From Halorubellus litoreus (GTDB lineage: Archaea > Halobacteriota > Halobacteria > Halobacteriales > Natrialbaceae): DNA of 64,000 bases. A model generated the notes under the pieces. That model ran no database searches. It was not told the DNA's origin and saw only the letters and a program-made list of their open reading frames with translations. The stretch covers positions 310,001 through 374,000 of the forward strand of contig NZ_JAZAQL010000003.1 in assembly GCF_037081675.1 (NCBI RefSeq), given 5' to 3'. The translations under genes and the position numbers were made by a program. Shown here piece by piece: positions 50,801-58,226 of the stretch; within the stretch, counting starts at the first letter, position 1; each line of letters starts with the position of its first letter.

Positions 50801-51598
50801 ATGGCTCGCTCGCACGAGTTCGACCACGACAGGCGACGCCAGATCTACGAGTACGTCGAACGCAACGGCGCGGTCGACCCCGAGGACGCCCGGCAGGCGC
50901 TGCTCGTGCAGCCCAGCAGCAACTCGAAGCCAGCGCGCTCCGGCGCCGAACTCAAACCGTCCGTGCCGATGTCGAGCGAGGAGTTCGACCACCACGTCAG
51001 CATCCTCGAACGCGACGGACACCTCGAGGTGCGCGACGGGAAGCTCCGCGTCGCCATCCCGATCGACGCCGACGCCACCACCGTCGAACTCGACGACGTC
51101 GAAGCGACCGTCCGCCCCGCCCAACAGGAGGACATCGCGGGCATCCTCGGCGTCATCGAGACCATCGCGAGCGACGAAGCGTACGTCGTCGCGCGACGAC
51201 TCGCCGCCGACGTGACGCGCGACGAGGTCCTCCTCCGGCACAACGAGAGCGAGGACCGCGTGTTCTTCGTCGCCACCGTCGACGACGACGCCGTCGGCTG
51301 GCTGCACGTCGAGGTCGTCCAGGCGCCGAACATGTCTCACACCGCCGAGCTCACCGTCGGCGTCCTCGACGCGTACCGCGGCGGCGGCCTCGGGTCGACG
51401 CTCATGGAACGCGGCCTCGACTGGGCGCGCTCCGCGGGCGTCGAGAAGGTCTACCAGAACCTTCCCGCGACGAACGACGCCGCCGTCGCCTTCCTCGAGG
51501 CGAACGGCTGGACGACCGAATCGACGCGGGACGGCCACTACCGCATCGACGACGAGCTCGTGGACGAGGTCCAGCTCGCCATCTGGCTCGACGACTGA
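50801..51598 (+). CDS. GNAT acetyltransferase with N-terminal helical DNA-binding-like region
   Basis: 265 aa from ATG 50801; ACTAACAGG 29 bp upstream is TATA-like. Residues about 8-75 (RRRQIYEYVERNGAVDPEDA; EEFDHHVSILERDGHLEVRD) look like a winged helix. From ATVRPAQQEDIAGILGVIET to the end is a GNAT domain with LTVGVLDAYRGGGLGSTLME (acetyl-CoA loop R-G-G-G-L-G) and NDAAVAFLEANGW. The same architecture occurs widely in haloarchaea; substrate unknown. Confidence 0.82.
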   Translation: MARSHEFDHDRRRQIYEYVERNGAVDPEDARQALLVQPSSNSKPARSGAELKPSVPMSSEEFDHHVSILERDGHLEVRDGKLRVAIPIDADATTVELDDVEATVRPAQQEDIAGILGVIETIASDEAYVVARRLAADVTRDEVLLRHNESEDRVFFVATVDDDAVGWLHVEVVQAPNMSHTAELTVGVLDAYRGGGLGSTLMERGLDWARSAGVEKVYQNLPATNDAAVAFLEANGWTTESTRDGHYRIDDELVDEVQLAIWLDD

Positions 51599-51646
51599 CG
51601 ACGCGGGGAGACGGCGGGGGCTTTTCCGACTGGCGCTCGACTGACG

Positions 51647-51841
51647 ATGGAGATGGGACTCTTCAGTGAACTCGGGCGGAGCGTCGAGCAGTTCAAACGA
51701 ACCGTCGAGTCGACGGCCGAGGAGACCGCCGAGTTCGCGTGTCGCGCCTGCGGGACTCGACTGCACGCCGACCACGAGACCTGCCCCGAATGCGGCGCCG
51801 ACGCCGTCCGCGAGCGCGAGACCGAGGACGCCGAGGACTGA
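51647..51841 (+). CDS. Small zinc-ribbon protein
   Basis: 64 aa. A helical, charged first half (FSELGRSVEQFKRTVESTAE) and CRACGTRLHADHETCPECG, two CxxC pairs forming a rubredoxin-like zinc ribbon, then an acidic tail. ATG 51653 is an alternative start two codons on. May bind nucleic acid or protein. Common as a hypothetical protein in haloarchaea. Confidence 0.75.
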   Translation: MEMGLFSELGRSVEQFKRTVESTAEETAEFACRACGTRLHADHETCPECGADAVRERETEDAED

Positions 51842-51846
51842 CGCGG

Positions 51847-52542
51847 TCAGCGCTCCAGGTCCGCTCGCGAGTCGACGTCCGAGAGCGACCGCGTCGAGAA
51901 CCCGTGGTCGCGAACGTCGACCTCGTGGGCCGCGAGCGCGTCGAGGACGTCGCGGAACCGGCGCGACCCGGCGGCGAGCGTCGCGTCGACCGCAGCGGCG
52001 AGCGCGTCGGTCCTGTACGCCGCGCACGTCGGTTTCGGGTAGCCGTCGACGACCGGGACGACCGCGTCGACCGCGTCCTCGGCCGCGGATTCGGCGTGGC
52101 CGGATTCGTGCCCGTCGAGCGCTCCAGCGAGCCACCGGACGAGCGCCGGGTCGAGCCACGGGAGGTCGCACGCCGCCACGACGACCACCGGCGCGTCCAC
52201 GCAAGCGAGCGCGCTCGCCAGTCCCGCCACGGGGCCCTCGTCCGGGCGCTCGTCGAGCGCGAACCGGACGTCGACGTCGACGCCGTTATCGTCGAGGGCG
52301 GCCGCGAACGCGTCGCGCTGGTCCCCGCGGCAGTTCACGACGACCGACGCGCACGCGGCGTCGAGGGCGTCGACGACGCGCGCCAGCATCGGCTCCCCGT
52401 CGACGGTCGCGAGCGCCTTGTCGCCGCCCTCGAACCGCGTCGACCGGCCACCCGCGAGCACCACGCCTGCTACTGGTCGGGAGCCGCGACGCTCGGCGGT
52501 GTCGTCGTCGCCGGACGCGTCCCCCTCGTTCGAGTCCGCCAT
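51847..52542 (-). CDS. mobA: Molybdenum cofactor guanylyltransferase
   Basis: 231 aa from ATG 52542. VVLAGGRSTRFEGGDKALAT is the nucleotidyltransferase signature (LAGGxSxRxGxDKA). DEGPVAGLASALA and VAACDLPWLDPALVRWLAGA are further MobA blocks, the Asp of ACDLP binding Mg. It attaches GMP to molybdopterin to form the MGD used by NarG. An acidic N-terminal tail precedes the fold. The 40-bp repeat lies just upstream. Confidence 0.9.
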   Translation of the reverse strand: MADSNEGDASGDDDTAERRGSRPVAGVVLAGGRSTRFEGGDKALATVDGEPMLARVVDALDAACASVVVNCRGDQRDAFAAALDDNGVDVDVRFALDERPDEGPVAGLASALACVDAPVVVVAACDLPWLDPALVRWLAGALDGHESGHAESAAEDAVDAVVPVVDGYPKPTCAAYRTDALAAAVDATLAAGSRRFRDVLDALAAHEVDVRDHGFSTRSLSDVDSRADLER

Positions 52543-52570
52543 CTGTCCGCGCTTCGACCACCACACCCGT

Positions 52571-52670
52571 AACGCCGTCGCTCCACGCGCCCATCGAGCA
52601 CCACGCCGGTAACGCCGTCGCTCCACGCGCCCATCGAGCACCACGCCGGTAACGCCGTCGCTCCACGCGC
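52571..52670. repeat. 40-bp tandem repeat between divergent genes
   Basis: AACGCCGTCGCTCCACGCGC recurs at 52571, 52611 and 52651, with CATCGAGCACCACGCCGGT between copies: two full 40-bp units and part of a third. It lies in the region upstream of both mobA and the secreted-protein gene, so it may affect either promoter. Confidence 0.95.
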
Positions 52671-52758
52671 TCATCGACTCACCAGAGTCGACAGACGACG
52701 ACCACCCACCCTCGAACGTATCAGAAAACATTTACCAATCGGCGGAGGCGGAACGGCC

Positions 52759-53259
52759 ATGGAACGTCCGAGCCCGCGCCACGTCGTCGCGACGCTCGTG
52801 CTCGCCGCCATCGTCGTCTCGCTCGCCCTCCCCCCGCTCGGCGGTCCACCGACGGTCACCGTCGAGAACCACGACCAGAACCGGACGTATCGCGTCACCG
52901 CCTACGCCGTTCAGGACGTCGACCAGCCCTCCTCGGTCGACTTCCTGGCCACCACCGATGACCGACGCGAACGCGTCCGCTTCGAGGCCGTCTTCTGGCA
53001 GAACGACGCGGACTACCGGAACGTCACAGTTGCTAGCCCCTACGGTGCGAACGGGAGCGCGCTCGTCCCCGCCGGCGGGAACGCGACCGTCGAACTCGAC
53101 GGGTACGACAGCGAACCGACCATCGTCTACGTCGTCGAACTCGCGGACAGTGAACGCGTCGTCCACGTCGACGCGACGCGCTGCAGCAAACCCGACCAGT
53201 CCGTCACGGTCGCCGTCGACGACGGCGACTTCCAGAACGGGTCCAGCGTCTGCGCGTAA
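52759..53259 (+). CDS. Secreted or membrane-anchored protein, unknown function
   Basis: 166 aa. HVVATLVLAAIVVSLALPPL is an N-terminal signal or anchor. The mature part is beta-rich with repeated Asn-linked-type sequons (NRTY, NVTV, NGSA, NATV, NGSS) and two cysteines (RCSKP, SSVCA) that may pair. VTVENHDQNRTYRVTAYAV suggests an immunoglobulin-like fold. CATTTACC (52729-52736) is a TATA-like element 26 bp upstream. Family not recognised. Confidence 0.65.
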   Translation: MERPSPRHVVATLVLAAIVVSLALPPLGGPPTVTVENHDQNRTYRVTAYAVQDVDQPSSVDFLATTDDRRERVRFEAVFWQNDADYRNVTVASPYGANGSALVPAGGNATVELDGYDSEPTIVYVVELADSERVVHVDATRCSKPDQSVTVAVDDGDFQNGSSVCA

Positions 53260-53391
53260 CCGACGTCGTCACGCGAGCACGACTCGCCGGAGCGGGACCG
53301 AACGAGTTCGGGCTACCACTGCCACTCGTTCTCACTGCGAGAGAATCACACGACCCTTTCAGGGACCTGAACGTCGTATTCCCGTGCAGTC

Positions 53392-54006
53392 ATGGCTTCG
53401 AACGCGTGCAGCGCGTGGTGGCACGGTGATTGCGAGGGCACCAGCGCCTGCCCACCACGATGTCCGCGGTTCCGCGACAGCGACGGCCGTCCGTACCTCG
53501 TCCAGCTCGCAGCTGACGACGCCGCCGCCGGTCTCCTCGACGACCTCGTCGCGATGTACCGCGACTACCCCGCCGAACACCGCTCGATGGGCATCCCACC
53601 AGTCCACGAGGTACGCATCCGCGAGTGGCTCGACAGCCTCGCGGCGCGCGGCCGGAACGTCGTCGCCACGCTCGACGGCGACGTCGTCGGGCACGCCGCG
53701 TACGCCCCGCGGGACGCCGCCGTCCCCGAGATGCTCGTCTACGTCGACCCCGACCATCACGGCCGCGGCCTCGGCACCGAACTCACGAAGCACGTCCTCG
53801 CGCACGCCGCCAGCGACGGCTGCGACGGCGTCGCGCTCGACGTCTCCCGGGACAACCCCACCGCCATCCACGTCTACGAATCGCTGGGGTTCGAACCGAC
53901 CGACGAGACGCCGATGGAGGTCGAGATGCGCGTCGACACCGACCACCCCATCGTCCTCCACGTCCGCAAACCACCCGCGGACCGCGACCTCGAAGCGCCG
54001 AACTGA
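53392..54006 (+). CDS. GNAT acetyltransferase with Cys-rich N-terminus
   Basis: 204 aa. A GNAT fold: VVATLDGDVVGHAAYAPRD, EMLVYVDPDHHGRGLGTELT (acetyl-CoA loop H-G-R-G-L-G) and NPTAIHVYESLGFEP. The first 30 residues hold CSAWWHGDCEGTSACPPRC, four cysteines and a His, perhaps a small metal site, which is unusual for the family. The acceptor is unknown. 53260-53391 shows no other feature. Confidence 0.82.
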   Translation: MASNACSAWWHGDCEGTSACPPRCPRFRDSDGRPYLVQLAADDAAAGLLDDLVAMYRDYPAEHRSMGIPPVHEVRIREWLDSLAARGRNVVATLDGDVVGHAAYAPRDAAVPEMLVYVDPDHHGRGLGTELTKHVLAHAASDGCDGVALDVSRDNPTAIHVYESLGFEPTDETPMEVEMRVDTDHPIVLHVRKPPADRDLEAPN

Positions 54007-54045
54007 CCGCAGCAGAAAACGAGGTGACGGTGCCCGGGAACCGCG

Positions 54046-54360
54046 CTATCGCTCGGGGAACAACGCCGCGACGGTCGCAGCGACCATCGCGTCCGGAACG
54101 CCCGCGTCGGCCGTCGCACTGACGTCCGGGAGCGTCCGTTCGGCGATCCGCGACGCCAACCGCTCCAGGACCGCGCGCTCCACCGGGTCGAGGGCCGGTC
54201 CCTCACCGTCCATCCCCCGACACGCGGCCAGTTCCCGCTCCGCGTCCGCCACGACCGTGGCCACGACCGCGTCGCCGTACGCGTCGACGCGCTCCTGGGC
54301 CTCGTCCACGCCGTCCACCCCGTCGACCTCGTCGACCACGCGTCCGTCTCCAGCCGTCAC
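54046..54360 (-). CDS. Unknown helical protein coupled to DUF2249
   Basis: 104 aa. All-helical and acidic: AQERVDAYGDAVVATVVADA, VERAVLERLASRIAERTLPD, VPDAMVAATVAALFPER. Two cysteine-free ends and one Cys (AACRGM). The ATG overlaps the DUF2249 stop (ATGA), so the two form an operon. ERLASRIAERTL is reminiscent of helical dimerisation domains, but not enough to name a family. Confidence 0.65.
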   Translation of the reverse strand: MTAGDGRVVDEVDGVDGVDEAQERVDAYGDAVVATVVADAERELAACRGMDGEGPALDPVERAVLERLASRIAERTLPDVSATADAGVPDAMVAATVAALFPER

Positions 54361-54590
54361 TCCTTCGGGAACGTCGCCCGGAACTCGTTCGCGCCGACGC
54401 GCTCCACCTCGTAGCCGTCCGCGTCGAACGACTCCACCTCGGCGTCGAACTCGTAGAACAACGGCTTCGGGTCGTGGTCGTTCACCACCGTCACCGACTC
54501 GCCGCTCGCCACGTTCTCGAACGCCTCGTGGATCATCGGATGTCGCTCCTGCGGTGGTACCTCACGAACGTCGATCTCGGTTCCAGTCAT
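54357..54590 (-). CDS. DUF2249 protein
   Basis: 77 aa. IDVREVPPQERHPMIHEAFE, VTVVNDHDPKPLFYEFDAEV and a short C-terminal strand make up a single DUF2249 domain (SirA/TusA-like layout, without the CPxP Cys). The same domain forms the C-terminus of the Mrp protein in the nar operon at 37085. DUF2249 genes are frequent near denitrification and NO-handling genes; function not established. Confidence 0.8.
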   Translation of the reverse strand: MTGTEIDVREVPPQERHPMIHEAFENVASGESVTVVNDHDPKPLFYEFDAEVESFDADGYEVERVGANEFRATFPKE

Positions 54591-54656
54591 GCACGCTAGC
54601 GTCGTCGAGCCGCGTCCGTCGTCGTTCCCCCGAACACGTTCGTCGACGTGATCGGC

Positions 54657-54752
54657 CGACCGTGCTCGCGCGCCCCCCGTCGGGCGACCGTGCCTGCGAC
54701 GGCCCCAGTCGGTCGACCGTGCCTGCGGCGGCCCCGGTCGGTCGACCGTGCC
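54657..54752. repeat. 28-29-bp tandem repeat after a lipoprotein gene
   Basis: CGACCGTG recurs at 54657, 54685, 54714 and 54743 with GCCTGCG and GGCCCC blocks between, four imperfect units of 28-29 bp. It lies 20 bp beyond the stop of the lipoprotein gene ending at 54773. Confidence 0.85.
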
Positions 54753-54772
54753 CTGTCCCCCGTCGGCGGCAC

Positions 54773-55366
54773 TCAGACGTCGAGCGTGCGTTCGAACGTG
54801 AACGTCTCCGAGACGCCGGCCGCCCGTGGCGTGAGCTTGATGACGACCTCGCCGTCGTTGCTCTTGATCTTCTGTCCACCGAGGAGTCCGACGTCGATGT
54901 CGCGACCGATACCCGACAACGTGCTGCCCGCCTCGATACTCCCGACCGCCTGCTCCTCGTCCCAGACCTTCTTCCCGCCAGTGAACACGCGGATGCGGAC
55001 GACGACGTCCGGCGCTACGTCAGTTCCGCGGTTCTCCAGGGCGTACGTGAGCGTCCGGCACGTCGCAGAGCACGTCTCGACGCGCTCCACGGTCGCCTCG
55101 AAGTCCACGTTCGCGCTCCCATCGCTCCCGTCACCGCTCGACGCGTCCTCGCTCGTCGTCGCACCATCGCCCTCCTCGTCCGCTCCCGCACCGTCACCGT
55201 CGCTTGCGGTCGTCGACCCGTCGGCGTTCGACGCGTTCGTCGCTGCACCGCTGTCGTCGCCGGCCGCGGTCGTGTCCTCGTCGTCGTTCCCGCCGGTCAG
55301 ACAGCCCGCGGTCGCGGCGACGGTCGCCGTGGACCCGACCGCGGCCATGAGCTTCCGTCGCCTCAT
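54773..55366 (-). CDS. Lipoprotein with CARDB-like domain
   Basis: 197 aa from ATG 55366 (MRRRKLMAAVGSTATVAATA then GC), a Tat/lipobox signal; an ATG 48 bp upstream would displace the signal. A 70-residue Ser/Asp/Thr linker leads to a beta-sandwich domain: VDFEATVERVETCSATCRTL, YALENRGTDVAPDVVVRIRV, IGRDIDVGLLGGQKIKS. The N-R-G-T-D pattern is typical of CARDB-like adhesion modules. Two cysteines could form a disulfide. Surface protein of unknown partner. Confidence 0.7.
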   Translation of the reverse strand: MRRRKLMAAVGSTATVAATAGCLTGGNDDEDTTAAGDDSGAATNASNADGSTTASDGDGAGADEEGDGATTSEDASSGDGSDGSANVDFEATVERVETCSATCRTLTYALENRGTDVAPDVVVRIRVFTGGKKVWDEEQAVGSIEAGSTLSGIGRDIDVGLLGGQKIKSNDGEVVIKLTPRAAGVSETFTFERTLDV

Positions 55367-55470
55367 TCGAGACCCTCCAGCATCGTTACTTGCACAGTTC
55401 CTCACACGGAACACAAAAGGTCTGTCGGCTCGCCGACCGCCACGCTCGGCGACGGCCGCTCCCGATGGAG

Positions 55471-55869
55471 CTACCTGTCGTCCATGTGCGCGAACAGGAC
55501 CGGCCGGTCGCTGTCCAGGATGACGTCCTGGGAGACGCTCCCGAACAACGCCTTCCCGGTCGGCGAGCGCTTCCGACCCGCGACACAGATACAGTCGACG
55601 TCCAGCTCGTTCGCCCGCTCGACGATCTCGTCCGACGGCGTTCCGGACTCCTCGTCGAGGTTGTACTCCACGCCCGCTTCCTCCAGGACCTCGGTCGCGC
55701 GCCGCACCGACCCGACCTGGTTCACGGACGCCCCCGACGGGTTCTCCTGGAAGATGTGCAGGACCGTCACCGACACTTCGCTGTCCGCCGCTGGCAGGTC
55801 CGCGACCGCCTCTGCCTGCGCCGTCGCTCGCTCCTCGCTCTGGTCGACCGGAATGAGAACGTGGTACAT
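55471..55869 (-). CDS. UspA-family stress protein
   Basis: 132 aa from ATG 55869. MYHVLIPVDQSEERATAQAE opens the fold; VDCICVAGRKRSPTGKALFG followed by SVSQDVILDSDRPVLF is the nucleotide-binding G-2x-G-9x-G-S type loop (G-R-K-R-S-P-T-G-K-A-L-F-G-S), so ATP binding is plausible. CATAAGC on the minus strand (55891-55897) is a TATA-like box 26 bp upstream; the 21-bp repeat array lies directly behind it. Confidence 0.87.
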   Translation of the reverse strand: MYHVLIPVDQSEERATAQAEAVADLPAADSEVSVTVLHIFQENPSGASVNQVGSVRRATEVLEEAGVEYNLDEESGTPSDEIVERANELDVDCICVAGRKRSPTGKALFGSVSQDVILDSDRPVLFAHMDDR

Positions 55870-55905
55870 ACGCGTCGCTTCGCCCACCGGTGGCTTATGC
55901 GTTCC

Positions 55906-56047
55906 CCCGATATGGGCGGCCCGTACCCGAATATGAGCGGCCTGCACCCGAATATGGGCGGCCTGCACCCGAATATTGACGGTCCGCACCCGAAGACGTA
56001 TGCCGGACGTGGGCGACGCCCCGCACCCGAAGACGTATGCCGGAAGC
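55906..56047. repeat. 21-bp direct repeats in a divergent promoter region
   Basis: CCCGAATATG-type anchors fall at 55906, 55926, 55947, 55968 and 55989 (spacing 20-21 bp, two helical turns), then a second motif CCCGAAGACGTATGCCGG occurs at 55989 and 56026 (37 bp apart). The array separates the TATA boxes of the divergent UspA and subtilase-like genes, and could be a cluster of activator or repressor sites. Confidence 0.75.
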
Positions 56048-56063
56048 GGTCGACCCCCCGACG

Positions 56064-57509
56064 ATGTCGAGCGTCTCGGCACGAACCGTTCTCGTCGTCT
56101 CCGTCGTCGTGCTCGCGCTCGTCGCGAGTCTCGTCGCCGTCGCACTCCCGGGCGGCGAGCAGGCCGCCGCCGAACCCGCCACGAATCAGCCGGACGAGGA
56201 CGTCGTCGCGGTGCACGCGGACGGCGTCACCGGCGACGGCGTCGACGTCGCCGTCCTCGACCCGACCGGGTTCGACACCGACGCGGCCGCGTACGCAGAC
56301 GCCGTCGTCGCCGCTCGCGCGTTCGGCTCCGGGACGACCGTCGGCCCGAACGCGGGCGACGTCCACGGCACGCGCTCGGCGCGCCAGGTCGCGGCGGTCG
56401 CACCGAACGCGAGCCTCTACCTCGCCGGGTTCGACGGCGAGAGCGGGTACGGGCGCGCGATGGCGTGGGCGGTCCGACGGGACGTCGACGTCGTCGTCGT
56501 CCCCGCGGCGTTCCACGGCAAACCGGGGACGGGCGAGTCCGTCGTCGAGAACGTCACGTCGCGAGCGGTCGCCCGCGGCGTCGTCGTCGTCGCCGCCGCC
56601 GGAAACACTGCCCGCGGCACGTACCGCGCGACGTACGACCGCGTCCGGAACGGCGCGCTCGTCGTCGAGGACGGCGTCCGGAACTACCTCCGCGGCGAGG
56701 ACCGCGTCGTCCGCGCGTGGCTCTCCTGGACGAACGCCGGCCCCAGTGAGTCGTACGCGCTCGAACTCTACCGCGTCACCGAGACCGGACCGCGACTCGT
56801 CGCGCGGTCAGTCCCCTACGACGCGGACGGGGAGCCGAACGCGCGCCTGAACGTCCGCGTCGAACCCGGTACGCACTTCCTCGTCGTCCGCGGTCCCGAC
56901 CGACCCACCGGGACGACCGTTCGCGTGACGAGCGCGACGAACGCGCTCCAGCACGCCACCGTCCGCGGGAGCCTCGTCGCGCCGGCGACCGCCGACGGCG
57001 TCCTCGCGGTCGGCGCGTGGAATCCCGTCCAGGGGCGACTCGCGGCGTACAGCTCCAGCGGCCCGACGCTCGCGGGCCGCCCCGGCGTCGACGTCGTCGC
57101 GGACGCTCGCGCCGACGACGGCTTCCGCGGGTCGTCGGTCGCCGCCGCGCGCGCCGGTGGCGTCGCCGCGCTCGTCCGCGCCGTCCGCCCGAACGCCACG
57201 CCAGCGGCCGTCGAATCCTCCCTCGAGGGGACCGCGCGCGACGTCGGCGTCGAGGGCGTCGACGCCCGCACCGGCGGCGGCCTCCTCCGACCCGAACGCG
57301 CCGTCGCCGCCGCGCTCGCCGACGCACGGAACGCCACCGCCGAATCCGGAACCACCAGCCCCGCGCTCCGGAGCCGAGCGGACCGCGGACCCGACGCGCA
57401 CGGTCGCTCGTCGTCGAAATCGACCGATCCCGCAGCACTCCCCGTTCTCGCGAACGCCCTGGTACTCTTCGCTTACGCTGGCGCTCGAACCACTCAAGCG
57501 CGGCTTTGA
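56064..57509 (+). CDS. Membrane-anchored subtilase-like protein
   Basis: 481 aa from ATG 56064. TVLVVSVVVLALVASLVAVA is an N-terminal anchor or signal. The S8 fold shows VDVAVLDPTGFD (Asp66), GDVHGTRSARQVAAVAPNAS (His101), VVVVAAAGNTARGTY (oxyanion Asn region), YSSSGPTLAGRPGVDVVAD and GSSVAAARAGGVAALV (Ser358), so the triad is present, but the Ser motif is GSSxAxA, not GTSxAxP, and the Asp motif is degenerate. Interspersed is a beta domain (AWLSWTNAGPSESYALELYR). A C-terminal hydrophobic stretch (LPVLANALVLFAYAG) may be a second anchor. Activity uncertain. Confidence 0.72.
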   Translation: MSSVSARTVLVVSVVVLALVASLVAVALPGGEQAAAEPATNQPDEDVVAVHADGVTGDGVDVAVLDPTGFDTDAAAYADAVVAARAFGSGTTVGPNAGDVHGTRSARQVAAVAPNASLYLAGFDGESGYGRAMAWAVRRDVDVVVVPAAFHGKPGTGESVVENVTSRAVARGVVVVAAAGNTARGTYRATYDRVRNGALVVEDGVRNYLRGEDRVVRAWLSWTNAGPSESYALELYRVTETGPRLVARSVPYDADGEPNARLNVRVEPGTHFLVVRGPDRPTGTTVRVTSATNALQHATVRGSLVAPATADGVLAVGAWNPVQGRLAAYSSSGPTLAGRPGVDVVADARADDGFRGSSVAAARAGGVAALVRAVRPNATPAAVESSLEGTARDVGVEGVDARTGGGLLRPERAVAAALADARNATAESGTTSPALRSRADRGPDAHGRSSSKSTDPAALPVLANALVLFAYAGARTTQARL

Positions 57510-57555
57510 GCTACGACCACGGTTAACTTCGCGCCGCCAGAACGTCGAGATAGCC

Positions 57556-58164
57556 ATGGGGAGCCTCATCGAACGCGTCCAGGGGGAGGTCGCCGACAGC
57601 GACGAGCGCCCGCTCGTCCTCGACGTCGTCGACGGCGAATCCGACGTCGTCCTCGACGCGCTCGCCGCCGACACCCGCCGTCGCGTCTTCCGCGCGCTCT
57701 TCGACGAACCGGGGACCGCGAGCGCGCTCGCCGACGACCTCGACGAGAGCGTCCAGACCGTTCACTACCACCTCTCGGAGCTACAGGACGCCGACCTCGT
57801 CGAACGCGTCGACACCCGCTACTCGGAGAAAGGCAACGAGATGGCGGTCTACGGCCCCGCGAGCGACCCGATCGTGCTCGTCGGGAACGAGGAGTTCGCG
57901 CCCGCCGTCGAACGCTCCATGACGCGGATCGTCGGCGGCGTCGGCCTCCTCGCCGCCGCCAGCCTCCTCGTCCAGTTCGGCGTGGAACGGCTCGCGCGCG
58001 GCACGCGACTCAGCGGCCGCGCCGCGGAACCCGCGAGCGCCGTCGACGGCGTCGCCCCCGACGGCACGCTCGCGAACCTCCTCCTCGACGTCGTCGAACC
58101 CGGGCTCGCGTTCTTCCTCGGCACGCTCGTCCTCGTCGCCGCGCTCGTCGTCGCACGCCGCTGA
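57556..58164 (+). CDS. ArsR-type HTH regulator with two membrane helices
   Basis: 202 aa from ATG 57556, with GGTTAACTT (about 57523) 26-30 bp upstream. Residues about 30-105 are a winged helix (LAADTRRRVFRALFDEPGTA, ESVQTVHYHLSELQDADLVE, VDTRYSEKGNEMAVYGP). The C-terminal part has two hydrophobic helices (IVGGVGLLAAASLLVQFGVE; LAFFLGTLVLVAALVVARR). It is probably a transcription factor tethered to the membrane. Follows the subtilase-like gene by 46 bp; a functional link, such as release by proteolysis, is only a guess. Confidence 0.8.
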   Translation: MGSLIERVQGEVADSDERPLVLDVVDGESDVVLDALAADTRRRVFRALFDEPGTASALADDLDESVQTVHYHLSELQDADLVERVDTRYSEKGNEMAVYGPASDPIVLVGNEEFAPAVERSMTRIVGGVGLLAAASLLVQFGVERLARGTRLSGRAAEPASAVDGVAPDGTLANLLLDVVEPGLAFFLGTLVLVAALVVARR

Positions 58165-58226
58165 CCGCGAGCGCGCGGAGTTCTCTCGCTCGCAGTCCGC
58201 GACCCGACGTGCGCCCCGCCCGACGC

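Noticed and set aside
52958..55936. 992-codon plus-strand open frame spanning five genes
   Set aside because: Arg/Ser/Thr-rich and crosses genes on both strands that have clear domains.
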